This document shows positions 1 to 9,252 of a stretch of DNA of 64,000 bases, piece after piece. Below the pieces are notes generated by a model, which worked only from the letters and a program-made list of their open reading frames with translations, was not told the DNA's origin and searched no databases. The position numbers and the translations under genes were made by a program. Source of the stretch: Alcaligenes sp. SORT26 (GTDB lineage: Bacteria; Pseudomonadota; Gammaproteobacteria; Burkholderiales; Burkholderiaceae_B); assembly GCF_017377875.1 (NCBI RefSeq), contig NZ_CP070975.1, positions 3,224,001 to 3,288,000 on the forward strand, in the 5' to 3' direction. Positions within the stretch are counted from its first letter, which is position 1. Each line of letters opens with the position of its first letter.

Positions 1-27
1 ATGCCAATTCATCCCACTGGAGGAGAG

Positions 28-1308
28 ATGAGCGAATATTACGACGAGCGCGAAACCCTGGAACCGGACGAGCGCGAAGCCGATTTAATGACCCGCCTGC
101 CGCAGGTGCTGCAAGCGGCTGCCAAAGGGGCACCGGCCATTGCCAAGCAATTGGAGTCCGTGGATCTGGGCGCGGTACGCAGCCGCGAAGATCTGTTGGC
201 CATCCCTGTGTTTCGCAAAGGTGAACTGCTGCAAGCCCAGCTTGCAGCACGTGAACAAGCCCGTTCTGGTGCAGATTCTGCGGCCTATGCGCAATCGGTG
301 TTTGGGGGCTTCTCCTCCATAGGCTGGGGTGCCGCACGTAAAGTGTTTGCCTCGCCCGGCCCCATGTACGAACCTGAAAGCCGTCGCCCGGATTATTGGG
401 GTTTTGCTCGCGCCCTCTACGCGGCAGGATTTCGTCGGGAAGAGCTGATTTTCAACTGTTTCTCCTACCACTTCACCCCGGCTGGCTCCATGATGGAAAC
501 CGCTGCCCATGCCCTGGATTGCACGGTGTTTCCGGGCGGGGTGGGTCAGACAGAGCAGCAAGTACAGGCCATGGCGGACCTGCGTCCCAATGGCTATACC
601 GGTACGCCCAGCTTTCTGAAGATCATCATGGAAAAAGCCCAGTCCATGCAGATTGCCTTGCCGGGTCTGACTAAAGCCCTGTTCTCGGGAGAGGCGTATC
701 CGCCATCTCTGCAAAAATGGTTCAGCGAGCACGGTGTGGCAGGCTACCAGGCCTACGGCAGTGCCGATCTGGGCATGATTGCCTATGAAACCCAGGCCCG
801 CGAAGGCTTGGTGCTCAATGAAAACCTGATTCTGGAAATCGTGCGACCCGGTACTGGTCAGCCTGTCGCTCCAGGAGAGGTGGGTGAGGTTGTTGTGACC
901 TCCTTTAACCCCGACTACCCGCTGGTGCGCTTTGGCACGGGCGATTTGTCCGCCGTCATGCCCGGTCAGTCTCCTTGCGGTCGTACCAACCAGCGTATTC
1001 GCGGCTGGATGGGGCGTGCTGACCAGACAACCAAGGTACGCGGCATGTTTGTCCATCCGGGACAAGTGGAGCAGATTCGTTTGCGTCACAAGGAGCTGGG
1101 TCAGGCACGTCTAGTGGTACGGGGTGCCAGCGGTCAGGACCAGATGGTGTTCCAGGTGGAAGTCACCGCCAAGCCTGAAGGTCTGGAAAGTGCCTTGGCC
1201 GACTCGATCCGGGAAATCACCAAACTGCGTGCTCAGGTGGAATTTGTAGAGCCAGGTGCCTTGCCTCGGGATGGTAAAGTCATCGAGGACCAACGCAGCT
1301 ACGATTAA
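28..1308 (+). CDS. PaaK-like acyl-CoA ligase (AMP-forming)
   Basis: A 426-residue protein of the phenylacetate-CoA ligase (PaaK, COG1541) branch of adenylate-forming enzymes. These activate a carboxylic acid with ATP and transfer it to CoA. Visible family features are YQAYGSADLG near residue 242 (adenine-binding region) and LVRFGTGDLS near 301, which carries the ribose-binding Asp. The usual TSGTTG phosphate loop is replaced by a stretch around FASPGPMYEPE, as I recall for a PaaK sub-branch, so the substrate cannot be read off. I start at base 28 because GGAGGAG lies just upstream; the ATG at base 1 is in frame but sits at the window edge. It stands alone, with no other phenylacetate genes nearby. 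Confidence 0.8.
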   Translation: MSEYYDERETLEPDEREADLMTRLPQVLQAAAKGAPAIAKQLESVDLGAVRSREDLLAIPVFRKGELLQAQLAAREQARSGADSAAYAQSVFGGFSSIGWGAARKVFASPGPMYEPESRRPDYWGFARALYAAGFRREELIFNCFSYHFTPAGSMMETAAHALDCTVFPGGVGQTEQQVQAMADLRPNGYTGTPSFLKIIMEKAQSMQIALPGLTKALFSGEAYPPSLQKWFSEHGVAGYQAYGSADLGMIAYETQAREGLVLNENLILEIVRPGTGQPVAPGEVGEVVVTSFNPDYPLVRFGTGDLSAVMPGQSPCGRTNQRIRGWMGRADQTTKVRGMFVHPGQVEQIRLRHKELGQARLVVRGASGQDQMVFQVEVTAKPEGLESALADSIREITKLRAQVEFVEPGALPRDGKVIEDQRSYD

Positions 1309-1398
1309 TTAGCCATGTAGATATGCACACAAGTAGCAGTCGGGCTGCGGTACTATGCTGGAAAATAGTCAATACCTATACCTTCTGAGGAGAGCCCG

Positions 1399-2415
1399 AT
1401 GCGCTTTGTGCCCGTTTCTGCCGTAGTTTTGGCCCTGATGGCCAGCCTGCCTGCTGCCCAGGCCGCCACCCTGGACAATGTCAAACAGCGCGGCCATGTG
1501 CTGTGTGGCGTGACCACCGGTTTTGCCGGCTTCTCTGCTCCTGACGACAAGGGCACATGGACTGGCCTGGATATTGACGTATGTCGCTCGGTAGCCGCCG
1601 CCACCTTGGGCGACGCCAGCAAATTCAAGGCCGTGCCCTTGAACTCGCAGCAACGCTTTACCGCCTTGCAGTCCGGTGAAATTGATTTGCTGGCCCGTAA
1701 CACCACTGTGACCCAGCAACGTGACACCGCCGTGGGCGCTGTCCACGCAGGTATCAACTTCTACGACGGCCAGGGCTTCCTGGTGTCCAAGAAACTGGGC
1801 GTATCCAGTGCCAAGGAATTGAACGGCGCCACGGTTTGTATGCAGACCGGCACGTCCAACGAAAACACCATGGCTGACTGGGCTCGTGCCAACAAGGTTG
1901 AGTACAAACCTGTGGTCATCGAACAGTTCAACGAAGTGGTTAACGCGTTTGTGGCGGGCCGCTGTGACGTGTTCTCCACCGATGCATCGGGCCTGGCTTC
2001 GATTCGTATCTCCAAAATGGAAAATCCGGACGACTACCTGGTGCTGCCTGAAATCATTTCCAAAGAGCCACTGGGCCCATTCGTTCGTCAGGGCGACGAT
2101 GCTTGGCTGAACATTGTGAAATGGTCCATTCAGGCCAGCTTCAACGCCGAGGAACTGGGCGTGACGGCGGCTAACGTGGACGAGAAGCTCAAGAGCAACA
2201 ACCCCAACATTCAGCGTCTGCTGGGCGTGACGCCCGGTGCCGGTAAAAATCTGGGCCTGGATGAAAAATGGGCCTACAACATCATCAAGCAAGTCGGTAA
2301 CTACGGCGAGTCCTTTGACCGCAACGTCGGTAAAGGCAGCCCACTGCAAATCGAACGCGGCCTGAACGCCCTGTGGATCGACGGCGGCCTGATCTACGGT
2401 CTGCCTATTCGTTAA
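1399..2415 (+). CDS. Amino-acid ABC transporter substrate-binding protein (AapJ-like)
   Basis: A 338-residue periplasmic solute-binding protein of family 3, closest by eye to AapJ, the general L-amino-acid receptor. An N-terminal signal peptide ends at about AQA/A (residues 21-23). The mature part opens with LDNVKQRGHVLCGVTTGFAGFS and contains the motifs GLDIDVCRSVAAA and GEIDLLARNTTVT. GAGGAGAG lies 5 bases before the ATG. A strong terminator follows directly and no permease or ATPase genes are adjacent, so this is an orphan receptor that must work with a transporter encoded elsewhere. The family assignment is firm; the ligand is not known. Confidence 0.88.
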   Translation: MRFVPVSAVVLALMASLPAAQAATLDNVKQRGHVLCGVTTGFAGFSAPDDKGTWTGLDIDVCRSVAAATLGDASKFKAVPLNSQQRFTALQSGEIDLLARNTTVTQQRDTAVGAVHAGINFYDGQGFLVSKKLGVSSAKELNGATVCMQTGTSNENTMADWARANKVEYKPVVIEQFNEVVNAFVAGRCDVFSTDASGLASIRISKMENPDDYLVLPEIISKEPLGPFVRQGDDAWLNIVKWSIQASFNAEELGVTAANVDEKLKSNNPNIQRLLGVTPGAGKNLGLDEKWAYNIIKQVGNYGESFDRNVGKGSPLQIERGLNALWIDGGLIYGLPIR

Positions 2416-2438
2416 TCTTTTCAGGATTCGCGATATGC

Positions 2439-2469
2439 AAAAAGCAGCTCCTTTGGGAGCTGCTTTTTT
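2439..2469. terminator. Bidirectional intrinsic terminator
   Basis: AAAGCAGCTCC, loop TTTG, GGAGCTGCTTT, flanked by A and T runs on both sides. It ends the solute-binding-protein transcript and can also serve the convergent minus-strand gene. Confidence 0.9.
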
Positions 2470-2551
2470 ATTGGCTGCTAGATTCGAGGGCCATGAATCT
2501 GATTTGTTCTTTGCCCCAATAGGCCAAGCCGTACGGGGCAAACCTGGAGAC

Positions 2552-3019
2552 TTAGTTCTTGCGCCGTAACACCAGCGAAATCTTGGCAAAGGCCACTTGC
2601 AGATCCTGCGTGGCACCCTGAAAAATCACAGGTCGTCCGCGCCGGGTAAAGCAGATCAGGCGCTTGGAGTTGAACAGGGGCACGAACTTGGCAAAGTGGA
2701 TGTCTTGCCATTGCACTTCCCGCTTCATGATCCAGTTCTGGCGTATGCCGTTCTGATCAATGGTGGTGATGCCGTGCCACATATGCCAGGCGATCAGGAT
2801 CAGGCCAGTAAACAGCAAGACCAGACAGCCTGCCAGCACAGGGCTGATGGCTGCGCCTTGCGGGGAACTGGCCACCAGGGCGAAACGTACACCGATCAGG
2901 GCCAACACAATCCAGGCACCGGCTGCCACCCATTTGGGCCAGGAGCGGCCCTGGATGGGAAGCGAGCCCAGATCTTTCAACATGGCATCGATTTCCTCTT
3001 TCGAGGGGGCTTGGCTCAT
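2552..3019 (-). CDS. Small two-helix membrane protein, unknown function
   Basis: A 155-residue protein that I cannot name. After about 30 polar residues it has two hydrophobic helices (roughly residues 30-50 and 58-78). A cytosolic-looking C-terminal half rich in aromatic and basic residues follows (ITTIDQNGIRQNWIMKREVQW onward), resembling the bacterial PH-like domains that follow paired helices. Its ATG shares one base with the stop codon of the HMG-CoA lyase gene upstream (TGATG), so translation is probably coupled. The upstream GTG at 3025 is possible but less likely. Confidence 0.7.
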   Translation of the reverse strand: MSQAPSKEEIDAMLKDLGSLPIQGRSWPKWVAAGAWIVLALIGVRFALVASSPQGAAISPVLAGCLVLLFTGLILIAWHMWHGITTIDQNGIRQNWIMKREVQWQDIHFAKFVPLFNSKRLICFTRRGRPVIFQGATQDLQVAFAKISLVLRRKN

Positions 3020-3939
3020 CAACACGCGGCGGCCCCTTGCTTGCGGGCGGCCAGGGCGTTACTGGCATTGCTGGCTGATTTGCGCTTCAGGTGAGCCGAA
3101 ATCCACTGGCCCGTGTCCACCACGGCGTTCAGATCAATGCCGGTTTCAATATCCAGGCCTTGCATCAGGAAGAGCACGTCTTCGGTGGCGACGTTGCCGG
3201 TTGCTCCCTTGGCGTAGGGGCAGCCGCCCAGACCGGCCACGGAACTGTGGAAAATATGAATACCCGCCTGCATGGAGGCCACGATATTGGCGATGGCCTG
3301 GCCATAAGTGTCGTGGAAGTGGCCGGACACGTGGACCGGGTCAATATGCTCGGTCACCATGCGCATGACCTCGTAGACCTGGCGAGCTGTGCCCACACCG
3401 ATGGTGTCGGCCACGTCGATCTCGTCACAGCCCAGTTCGATCAGGCGTTTGCCTACTTTCAGCACATTGGAGGGGGCTACTGCGCCTTCGTAGGGGCAAC
3501 CAAAGGCACAGCTAATGGAGCCACGCAGGCGCAGACCGGCTTCTTTGGCCGCTTGTGCAACAGGGGCAAAGCGCTCCAGCGACTCTTCGATGCTGCAGTT
3601 GATATTGCGCTGCGAAAAGGCCTCGCTGGCGGCGGCGAAGATGACTACTTCGTCTGCCTTGGCAGCCAGAGCCCCTTCAAAACCACGCATATTCGGTGTC
3701 AGGACTGAATAGATAGTGCCGGGGCGGCGATCAATGGCACCCATCACCTCTGCGCCGTCCGCCATTTGTGGCACCCATTTGGGCGAGACAAAGGAAGCCG
3801 CTTCCACGTTTGCAAAGCCCGCATTGGACAAACGGTTGACCAGTTCGACTTTGATATCGGTGGGAATAAATTCTTTTTCGTTTTGCAGGCCGTCCCGAGG
3901 GCCGACCTCCACAATCTTGACGCGCGATGGGTATGACAT
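3019..3939 (-). CDS. mvaB: Hydroxymethylglutaryl-CoA lyase
   Basis: A 306-residue TIM-barrel lyase of the HMGL-like family. It cleaves HMG-CoA to acetyl-CoA and acetoacetate, the last step of leucine degradation. Family motifs seen are VEVGPRDGLQNE at the N terminus (metal-binding Asp), SVLTPNMRGFEGA, HFHDTYGQA, and the catalytic-cysteine loop GLGGCPYAKGATGNVATED. AGGA lies 7 bases upstream of the ATG. No other leucine-catabolism genes (liuABCD) are adjacent. In Pseudomonas the same enzyme is called LiuE. Confidence 0.93.
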   Translation of the reverse strand: MSYPSRVKIVEVGPRDGLQNEKEFIPTDIKVELVNRLSNAGFANVEAASFVSPKWVPQMADGAEVMGAIDRRPGTIYSVLTPNMRGFEGALAAKADEVVIFAAASEAFSQRNINCSIEESLERFAPVAQAAKEAGLRLRGSISCAFGCPYEGAVAPSNVLKVGKRLIELGCDEIDVADTIGVGTARQVYEVMRMVTEHIDPVHVSGHFHDTYGQAIANIVASMQAGIHIFHSSVAGLGGCPYAKGATGNVATEDVLFLMQGLDIETGIDLNAVVDTGQWISAHLKRKSASNASNALAARKQGAAAC

Positions 3940-4044
3940 GACGTTTCCTGAAGGGAGAAATGGCTTGGGCCTTAAGGCCCTTACGTATTCGTCATGATAC
4001 CTCTTGAAGGCAGGGCTGGCGTCCTAGGAACTGCCCTATGGCCC

Positions 4045-5199
4045 TTAAGGCTTCAAGCGTTGAAATCGTCCGTCTGCCAGAGGCTCGATGCAGCCTGCCA
4101 ACTCCAGCTCTGCCAGGACCGCAGGCAGTTCGGTTGCCAGCAAGCCTGTACGTCGCATCAGTTGCTCCGGGGTTAGGGGAGCAAAGTCGATACGCTCCAG
4201 AATAGGGCGAAGTTCTTCTGGCAAGGCCTCATAGAGGGCACGCTGGGGCGTGGGCTGGCCGTTGGTGTCCAGACTGAAGGTGGTTTGTACATTGCCCAGC
4301 TCGTCCAGAATGTCCTGGGCGCTTTCCACCAGTTTGGCGCCCTGGCGAATCAGGGCATGGCAGCCGCGCGCCAAGGGAGAGTGAATAGAACCAGGAATGG
4401 CAAAGACTTCGCGTCCCAACTCGCCAGCCAGACGAGCCGTAATCAGGGAGCCGCTTTGTTTTGCGGCCTCAACCACCAGCACTCCTTTTGCCAGGGCCGC
4501 CACAATGCGGTTACGGCGTGGGAAGTGATGCGGCATGGCGCGAGTGCCTAAGGGGAACTCGCTGAGCAGCAGCCCGTGATCACTGATCTGGTGCGCCAGG
4601 TCGCGGTGCGCTGCCGGGTAGACCAGATCCAGTCCCGTCCCCATTACAGCAATCGTGCCCGCTGATTCTGGTCCTGCTTTCAAGGCTCCTTTATGCGCTG
4701 CCTGATCAATACCACTGGCCAGTCCGCTGATAATGCACCAGCCTTTGGACGCCAGCGTGGCGGCGAAGTCCGTGGCGGTTTCCTGGCCGGATTGGGTGGC
4801 ATTGCGTGCGCCCACAATTGCCAGACCCTTGTGCTGCAGAGCGCCCAGATTGCCATTGGCATAGAGCAGTAGCGGTGCATCGTGCAGGTCCAGCAGTGCC
4901 GCGGGATAGGTGGGGTCGGCCAGCGTCACAATATGATGGCCGGGCTGCTTGAGCCACGCTATGGCTTGCTCGATTTGTGCCTGCAGTTCGTCCAGTGGCT
5001 CCTGGCTTAGCTGTACGGCCAGCTCTCCAGGAATGTGCCGTGACAAGGCTTGCACCGAGCTTTGATAGATTTGCGGCGGCAATCCGCAGGCTGCCAGCAA
5101 TTGCCGGGCCTGGGCGGGCGCAAGCTCTGACTCAAGCGACAGACGCAGCCAGGCACGCAATTCTTTCGAGATTTCATCCGAGCTAAAATGATCAGGCAT
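4045..5199 (-). CDS. dprA: DNA-processing protein DprA
   Basis: A 384-residue cytoplasmic protein that loads RecA onto incoming single-stranded DNA during natural transformation. There is a helical N-terminal region (1-70), then the Rossmann-like DNA_processg_A domain with AIVGARNATQSGQ, SGLASGIDQAAHKGAL, GTGLDLVYPAAH and SGSLITARLAGELGREVFA. The C-terminal winged helix ends in LAGCIEPLADGRFQRL. I place the start at the ATG (MPDHFSSDE) rather than the GTG 15 bases upstream. It is divergent from def-fmt, which commonly neighbours dprA in proteobacteria. Confidence 0.93.
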   Translation of the reverse strand: MPDHFSSDEISKELRAWLRLSLESELAPAQARQLLAACGLPPQIYQSSVQALSRHIPGELAVQLSQEPLDELQAQIEQAIAWLKQPGHHIVTLADPTYPAALLDLHDAPLLLYANGNLGALQHKGLAIVGARNATQSGQETATDFAATLASKGWCIISGLASGIDQAAHKGALKAGPESAGTIAVMGTGLDLVYPAAHRDLAHQISDHGLLLSEFPLGTRAMPHHFPRRNRIVAALAKGVLVVEAAKQSGSLITARLAGELGREVFAIPGSIHSPLARGCHALIRQGAKLVESAQDILDELGNVQTTFSLDTNGQPTPQRALYEALPEELRPILERIDFAPLTPEQLMRRTGLLATELPAVLAELELAGCIEPLADGRFQRLKP

Positions 5200-5366
5200 A
5201 AGGCAGTGTGGCACGAAACCGATAATTGTTCTGTTTGGCCTGGACTGTTTTATCCAGGGTGAAGGCCATTTTTTTGCTAGGGCTTCGTGTGGTGCCGGGG
5301 CAATCGGGTGCCGCCCTGAAACTTGTTTTATTATATCGACTTATCGCTTTTTCTTCGGACATGACA

Positions 5367-5885
5367 ATGGCTTTGCTTCCTATCCTTAAATTTCCTGACC
5401 CACGTCTGCACACGGTTGCCAAACCCGTGCAGGAGGTCGACGACCGTATTCGCAAACTGGTCAAGGATATGGCCGAGACCATGTATGACGCGCCCGGCGT
5501 AGGCTTGGCCGCGACCCAGGTGGATGTGCACGAGCGTGTTGTCGTGATTGACGTGTCGGAAAGCGGCAAGGAATTGCTGGTACTGATCAACCCTGAAATC
5601 ACCTGGAAAAGCGAAGAGCTGAAGGTTTACGAAGAAGGCTGTCTGTCCGTTCCCGATACCTACGACAAGGTCGAGCGCGCTGCCAATATCCGTTTCAAGG
5701 CTCAGAACGAAAAAGGCGAGTGGTACGAGAAAGAAGCCGATGGCCTGCTGGCCGTGTGTGTTCAGCACGAGCTGGATCACCTGGACGGCAAGGTGTTTGT
5801 GGAATACCTGTCCGTGCTCAAACGTGAACGTATTCGTAGCCGTCTGCGCAAGCAGCAGCGTGAAGCATTGAAGGCAGGGCAGTAG
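5367..5885 (+). CDS. def: Peptide deformylase
   Basis: A 172-residue metalloenzyme that removes the formyl group from nascent N-formyl-methionine. All three signature motifs are present: [15 protein letters not shown] (metal-ligand Cys) and QHELDHLDG (HExxH metal site). I use the ATG giving [14 protein letters not shown] because it matches the family N terminus; the ATG at 5361 would add two residues, and neither start has a strong ribosome-binding site. It is followed after 5 bases by fmt, the enzyme that adds the formyl group, in the conserved def-fmt pair. Confidence 0.95.
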   Translation: MALLPILKFPDPRLHTVAKPVQEVDDRIRKLVKDMAETMYDAPGVGLAATQVDVHERVVVIDVSESGKELLVLINPEITWKSEELKVYEEGCLSVPDTYDKVERAANIRFKAQNEKGEWYEKEADGLLAVCVQHELDHLDGKVFVEYLSVLKRERIRSRLRKQQREALKAGQ

Positions 5886-5890
5886 TCGCC

Positions 5891-6832
5891 ATGCGTATTG
5901 TTTTTGCCGGTACTCCGGATTTTGCCCGTATCGCCCTGGAAGCCCTGTTAGCGCAGGGCTTTGATGTTCCTTTGGTTATGACGCAGCCAGACCGCCCTGC
6001 CGGTCGTGGCATGAAGCTCAGCCCTAGTCCCGTCAAGCAAGCGGCATTGAACGCCAATATTCCGGTCCTGCAGCCACATAGTCTGCGACTGGACGGCAAG
6101 TACCCCGAAGAAGCTGCTCAGGCCCGTCAGACCTTGCTGGATTTGCAGCCGGACTTGATGGTGGTGGCTGCTTACGGCCTGATTTTGCCTAAGTGGACCT
6201 TGGAGCTGCCGCGTTACGGTTGCTTCAATATCCATGCTAGTTTGTTGCCCCGCTGGCGCGGTGCGGCACCGATTCAGCGTGCGATTCAGGCAGGCGATGC
6301 GGCTACCGGCATCACCATCATGCAGATGGATGAGGGTCTGGATACCGGCGATATGCTGGTGCGCAGTGAATTGGCGATTCGTGATGATCACAGCGCTGCA
6401 ACATTGCATGATGATTTGGCAGAACTGGGTGCACAAGCTTTGCTGGAAGCCTTGCAGAAATTACGCGATGGCACGCTGCAAGCGGTTCCTCAGCCAGAAG
6501 AAGGCGTGACTTATGCCGAGAAATTGTCCAAGGCGGAATCGGTGCTGGATTTGAGCCAGCCAGCCAAGGAGCTGGAGCGCCGTATTCGCGCGTTTGACCC
6601 GGTGCCAGGTTCCACCCTGTCCTTGCCCGGTTTGGACCAGCCTGTGAAGGTCTGGCGCGCCCAGGCGGTAGAGCAGAAGCATTCCGCAGAACCTGGACAG
6701 GTTCTGAACGTCAGTGCTCAAGGTATTGATGTGGCTTGCGGTGAAGGTGTGCTGCGTTTGCTGGAACTGCAAAAAGCCGGTTCCAAGCGCCAGCCCGTTG
6801 CGGTGTTTGTGCAGGGCTGGCAGTCGCGCTAA
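5891..6832 (+). CDS. fmt: Methionyl-tRNA formyltransferase
   Basis: A 313-residue enzyme transferring the formyl group of 10-formyl-tetrahydrofolate to initiator Met-tRNA. It starts [16 protein letters not shown] and carries the folate/catalytic motif [21 protein letters not shown] and [19 protein letters not shown]-terminal OB-like tRNA-binding domain begins near residue 205. The length is typical. It is cotranscribed with def and converges on the EamA transporter gene with a 16-base gap. Confidence 0.96.
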   Translation: MRIVFAGTPDFARIALEALLAQGFDVPLVMTQPDRPAGRGMKLSPSPVKQAALNANIPVLQPHSLRLDGKYPEEAAQARQTLLDLQPDLMVVAAYGLILPKWTLELPRYGCFNIHASLLPRWRGAAPIQRAIQAGDAATGITIMQMDEGLDTGDMLVRSELAIRDDHSAATLHDDLAELGAQALLEALQKLRDGTLQAVPQPEEGVTYAEKLSKAESVLDLSQPAKELERRIRAFDPVPGSTLSLPGLDQPVKVWRAQAVEQKHSAEPGQVLNVSAQGIDVACGEGVLRLLELQKAGSKRQPVAVFVQGWQSR

Positions 6833-6848
6833 GTCTTGCCAAGCGGGT

Positions 6849-7784
6849 TCAGACGCCAGCAGTGCGCTGGCGTCGCCACTCCAGAGCGCCAATCACAATG
6901 CCGCTGGTACACACCACGGCAATCCCGATCCAGGTGAACATATCGGGGAACTGCCCCCAGATCAGCCAGCCCAGTGCGGCCGCTGCCACGATCTGCAGGT
7001 AGACGAAGGGTGCCAGCAAAGACGCCGAGGCGCGTTGATAGGCCTGGATTTGCAGCAGATGGCCCAGACAGCCCCACAAGCCGGTCGAAATCAGAATCAA
7101 CCATTGAAAAAAGCTCAGCTCTTTCAGAGCTGGCAGGGCGGCGGGCAGCAGAAAGGGCAGAGCAATGGTCAGGCAGATGCTGCCTACGGCCCCGCTCCAG
7201 ATCAGTGTTGTCAGGGAGTTGTCTACGGCCACGCGACGTGTTGCGATAAATTGCGTGGCGAACAGACAGGCGGTCATCAAACCAAACAGCACCCCTATCG
7301 GGTGCAGGCCAGCGGTAGGCCGAATGATGATCAGCACGCCCAGAAAGCCGACACCAGCGGCCACCCAGCGGCTCATGCGTGGTGGCTCTTTCAGGATCCA
7401 GGGGGCGACAGACAGCACCAGCAAAGGGGCCAGAAAGTTGATGGAGGTGGCTTCGGCTTGAGGCAGATAGCTCAAGGTGTTGAAAAACGAGAAGGTGGAC
7501 AGCATCATCACTGTGCCACGCAGAATCTGTGCTTTGGGGCGGGAGCTACGCAGGATCTTGCGACCCTTTACTGGCAAGACCAGAGCCAGAACCAGTCCCA
7601 GGTGGACGACATAGCGAAACCAGCACATCACCAGTAGCGGCACGCCAAAGCCCATGATCCATTTGCCACTGGCATCCAGACCCGATAGGGCCCAGGAAGA
7701 CAGAATCAGAATGAGCACCCCCGCCAAGGGAAAGACCGTTGGTGTCATGGTCTGGGGCAAGGAGGAGGGTTGGGGTGTGCTCAT
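6849..7784 (-). CDS. EamA/DMT-family transporter
   Basis: A 311-residue inner-membrane protein of the drug/metabolite transporter superfamily. It consists of two tandem EamA repeats of about five helices each, around residues 18-150 and 160-300. Small polar motifs typical of the family (NFLAPLLV, KEPPRMSRW, GLWGCLGHLLQIQAYQRAS, PFVYLQIVAAAALGWLIW) are visible. The substrate cannot be predicted; many relatives export metabolites. It is separated from the amidase operon by a hairpin. Confidence 0.85.
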   Translation of the reverse strand: MSTPQPSSLPQTMTPTVFPLAGVLILILSSWALSGLDASGKWIMGFGVPLLVMCWFRYVVHLGLVLALVLPVKGRKILRSSRPKAQILRGTVMMLSTFSFFNTLSYLPQAEATSINFLAPLLVLSVAPWILKEPPRMSRWVAAGVGFLGVLIIIRPTAGLHPIGVLFGLMTACLFATQFIATRRVAVDNSLTTLIWSGAVGSICLTIALPFLLPAALPALKELSFFQWLILISTGLWGCLGHLLQIQAYQRASASLLAPFVYLQIVAAAALGWLIWGQFPDMFTWIGIAVVCTSGIVIGALEWRRQRTAGV

Positions 7785-7808
7785 GACAGGCTCCTGACGA
7801 AAAGCACA

Positions 7809-7830
7809 AGGACGGCCGGATGGCCGTCCT
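7809..7830 (-). terminator. Terminator-like hairpin ahead of the EamA gene
   Basis: AGGACGGCC, loop of 4, GGCCGTCCT, perfect 9-bp stem. Read on the minus strand it is followed by TTGTGCTTTTC, a weak T-run. It lies between the 3' end of the amidase gene and the downstream transporter gene and probably ends the amidase operon transcript. Confidence 0.6.
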
Positions 7831-7854
7831 GTATCGAACGTAAATCTTACCGGA

Positions 7855-9210
7855 TTAGCGTTTGTGCAGGGGCAATACCCGTTCGATTGCTGAACCTACT
7901 GCCAAGAGGTGTTCGTCGTGGTAGGCAGGCGCCGCTACCATCAGGCCCACAGGGGCTTCATCAACCGCATGGCAAGGCAGCGACAGGGCGCAGCCGTCCA
8001 GGAAGTTGATCAGGGTAGGGTTACGCAACACCAGGCCGTTGGTGGCGAAGTAGACCTCGTCCGATGCCTTCAGATCGGCAATGCGAGGAGCGACCACAGG
8101 CACGGTAGGCATCAGTACGGCGTCGTAGCGTTCCAGACGGCTTTCCACGGCGCTGATCCAAGCCTGGCGTGTGTCTTGCAGCTCGATGTAGTCGGCGCAG
8201 TCGATGTCCTTACCGCGCAGAATGCGGGAGGCCACGCGTGGATCGTATTCGTCGCCCTTGCTTTGCAGGGTGTCGCGGTGCACGGACCAGGCTTCGGCGC
8301 AGACAAAGCCGCCTTTGCGGTTGATCTGTGGCAGTTGGTCAAATTCGGGCAGATTGATCTCTTCGACTACCGCGCCTTGTTCGCGCAGCAGTGCGATGGC
8401 ACGGTCAAAGGCCGCACGTACGGTCTCATCGATGCCATCAAAGACAAAGGTTTTAGGCACGGCCAGACGCAGGGTATCCAGGGCAGGCGTTGCCACGGGT
8501 ACGTAAGGCTGGTCGGTCAGGATGGAATCGACAATGGCGCAGCATTCGACAGAAGCGGCCAGCGGACCATTGGAGTCCAGGCTGCGCGACAAAGGCATGG
8601 TGCCTTCGCTGGGGACGCGCTCCGCAGTGGGTTTGAAACCGGTCAGACCGTTAAAGGCCGAAGGGATACGGATGGAGCCACCTGTATCAGTACCAATGGA
8701 GAACACCGACATGCCCTGGGCAACCGCGACCCCGGCACCGGAGGACGAACCGCCGGGGATCCGGGCGTTGTCGCGATCCCAGACAGAGCGCGGTGTGCCG
8801 TAATGGGGATTGATACCCAGACCGGAAAAGGCAAATTCGGTCATGTTGGTGGAGCCAATCAGGATGGCTCCGGCGCGCAGCAGACGCTCCACAATCGTGG
8901 CGTGCTGCTCGGCTGGTTCAGCATCTTTCAATACCGCCGACCCACCCAAAGTGACATAGCCTGCGATGTCATGCAGGTTCTTGACCGACATGGGCAGACC
9001 TTCCACCAGCGAGCGGCTCAAACCGGCTGCGCGCAAAATGTCGGAGGCCTTGGCCGCAGCCAGAGCCTGTTCAGCAAACACCTCGATGAAGGCGGCAGCG
9101 CCGTCACGGCTTTCGTCCTGGATACGATCCAGAGCTTGCTGGGTCAGTTCGACCGAGGTGGTTTCGCCACGATCAAGAGCACGTTGCAGTTCGGTAATAG
9201 TCGCTAGCAT
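7855..9210 (-). CDS. Amidase (amidase-signature family)
   Basis: A 451-residue hydrolase of the amidase-signature family, which cleaves carboxylic amides with a Ser-cis-Ser-Lys triad. All three residues are visible: Lys in PMSVKNLHDIAG (about residue 77), the cis-Ser in PGGSSSGAGVAVA, and the nucleophile Ser in GTDTGGSIRIPSAFNG. It is the last gene of the minus-strand LysR/DUF1445/TRAP/DUF2848 block, suggesting that the TRAP transporter brings in an amide or an amide is formed during breakdown. By eye it is closer to catabolic amidases than to GatA; no gatB or gatC is present. The exact substrate is unknown. Confidence 0.88.
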   Translation of the reverse strand: MLATITELQRALDRGETTSVELTQQALDRIQDESRDGAAAFIEVFAEQALAAAKASDILRAAGLSRSLVEGLPMSVKNLHDIAGYVTLGGSAVLKDAEPAEQHATIVERLLRAGAILIGSTNMTEFAFSGLGINPHYGTPRSVWDRDNARIPGGSSSGAGVAVAQGMSVFSIGTDTGGSIRIPSAFNGLTGFKPTAERVPSEGTMPLSRSLDSNGPLAASVECCAIVDSILTDQPYVPVATPALDTLRLAVPKTFVFDGIDETVRAAFDRAIALLREQGAVVEEINLPEFDQLPQINRKGGFVCAEAWSVHRDTLQSKGDEYDPRVASRILRGKDIDCADYIELQDTRQAWISAVESRLERYDAVLMPTVPVVAPRIADLKASDEVYFATNGLVLRNPTLINFLDGCALSLPCHAVDEAPVGLMVAAPAYHDEHLLAVGSAIERVLPLHKR

Positions 9211-9252
9211 GGGTCACTCACAAATTAAATGGGTGGGGCGGGCGGAGCCAGT

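Noticed and set aside
3967-3980. GGGCCTTAAGGCCC palindrome upstream of the HMG-CoA lyase gene
   Set aside because: No loop or T-run and no sign of a second copy as an operator; too little to support a function.
7909-9207. A 432-codon frame antisense to the amidase
   Set aside because: Shadow frame created by codon bias; the minus-strand amidase has all catalytic motifs.
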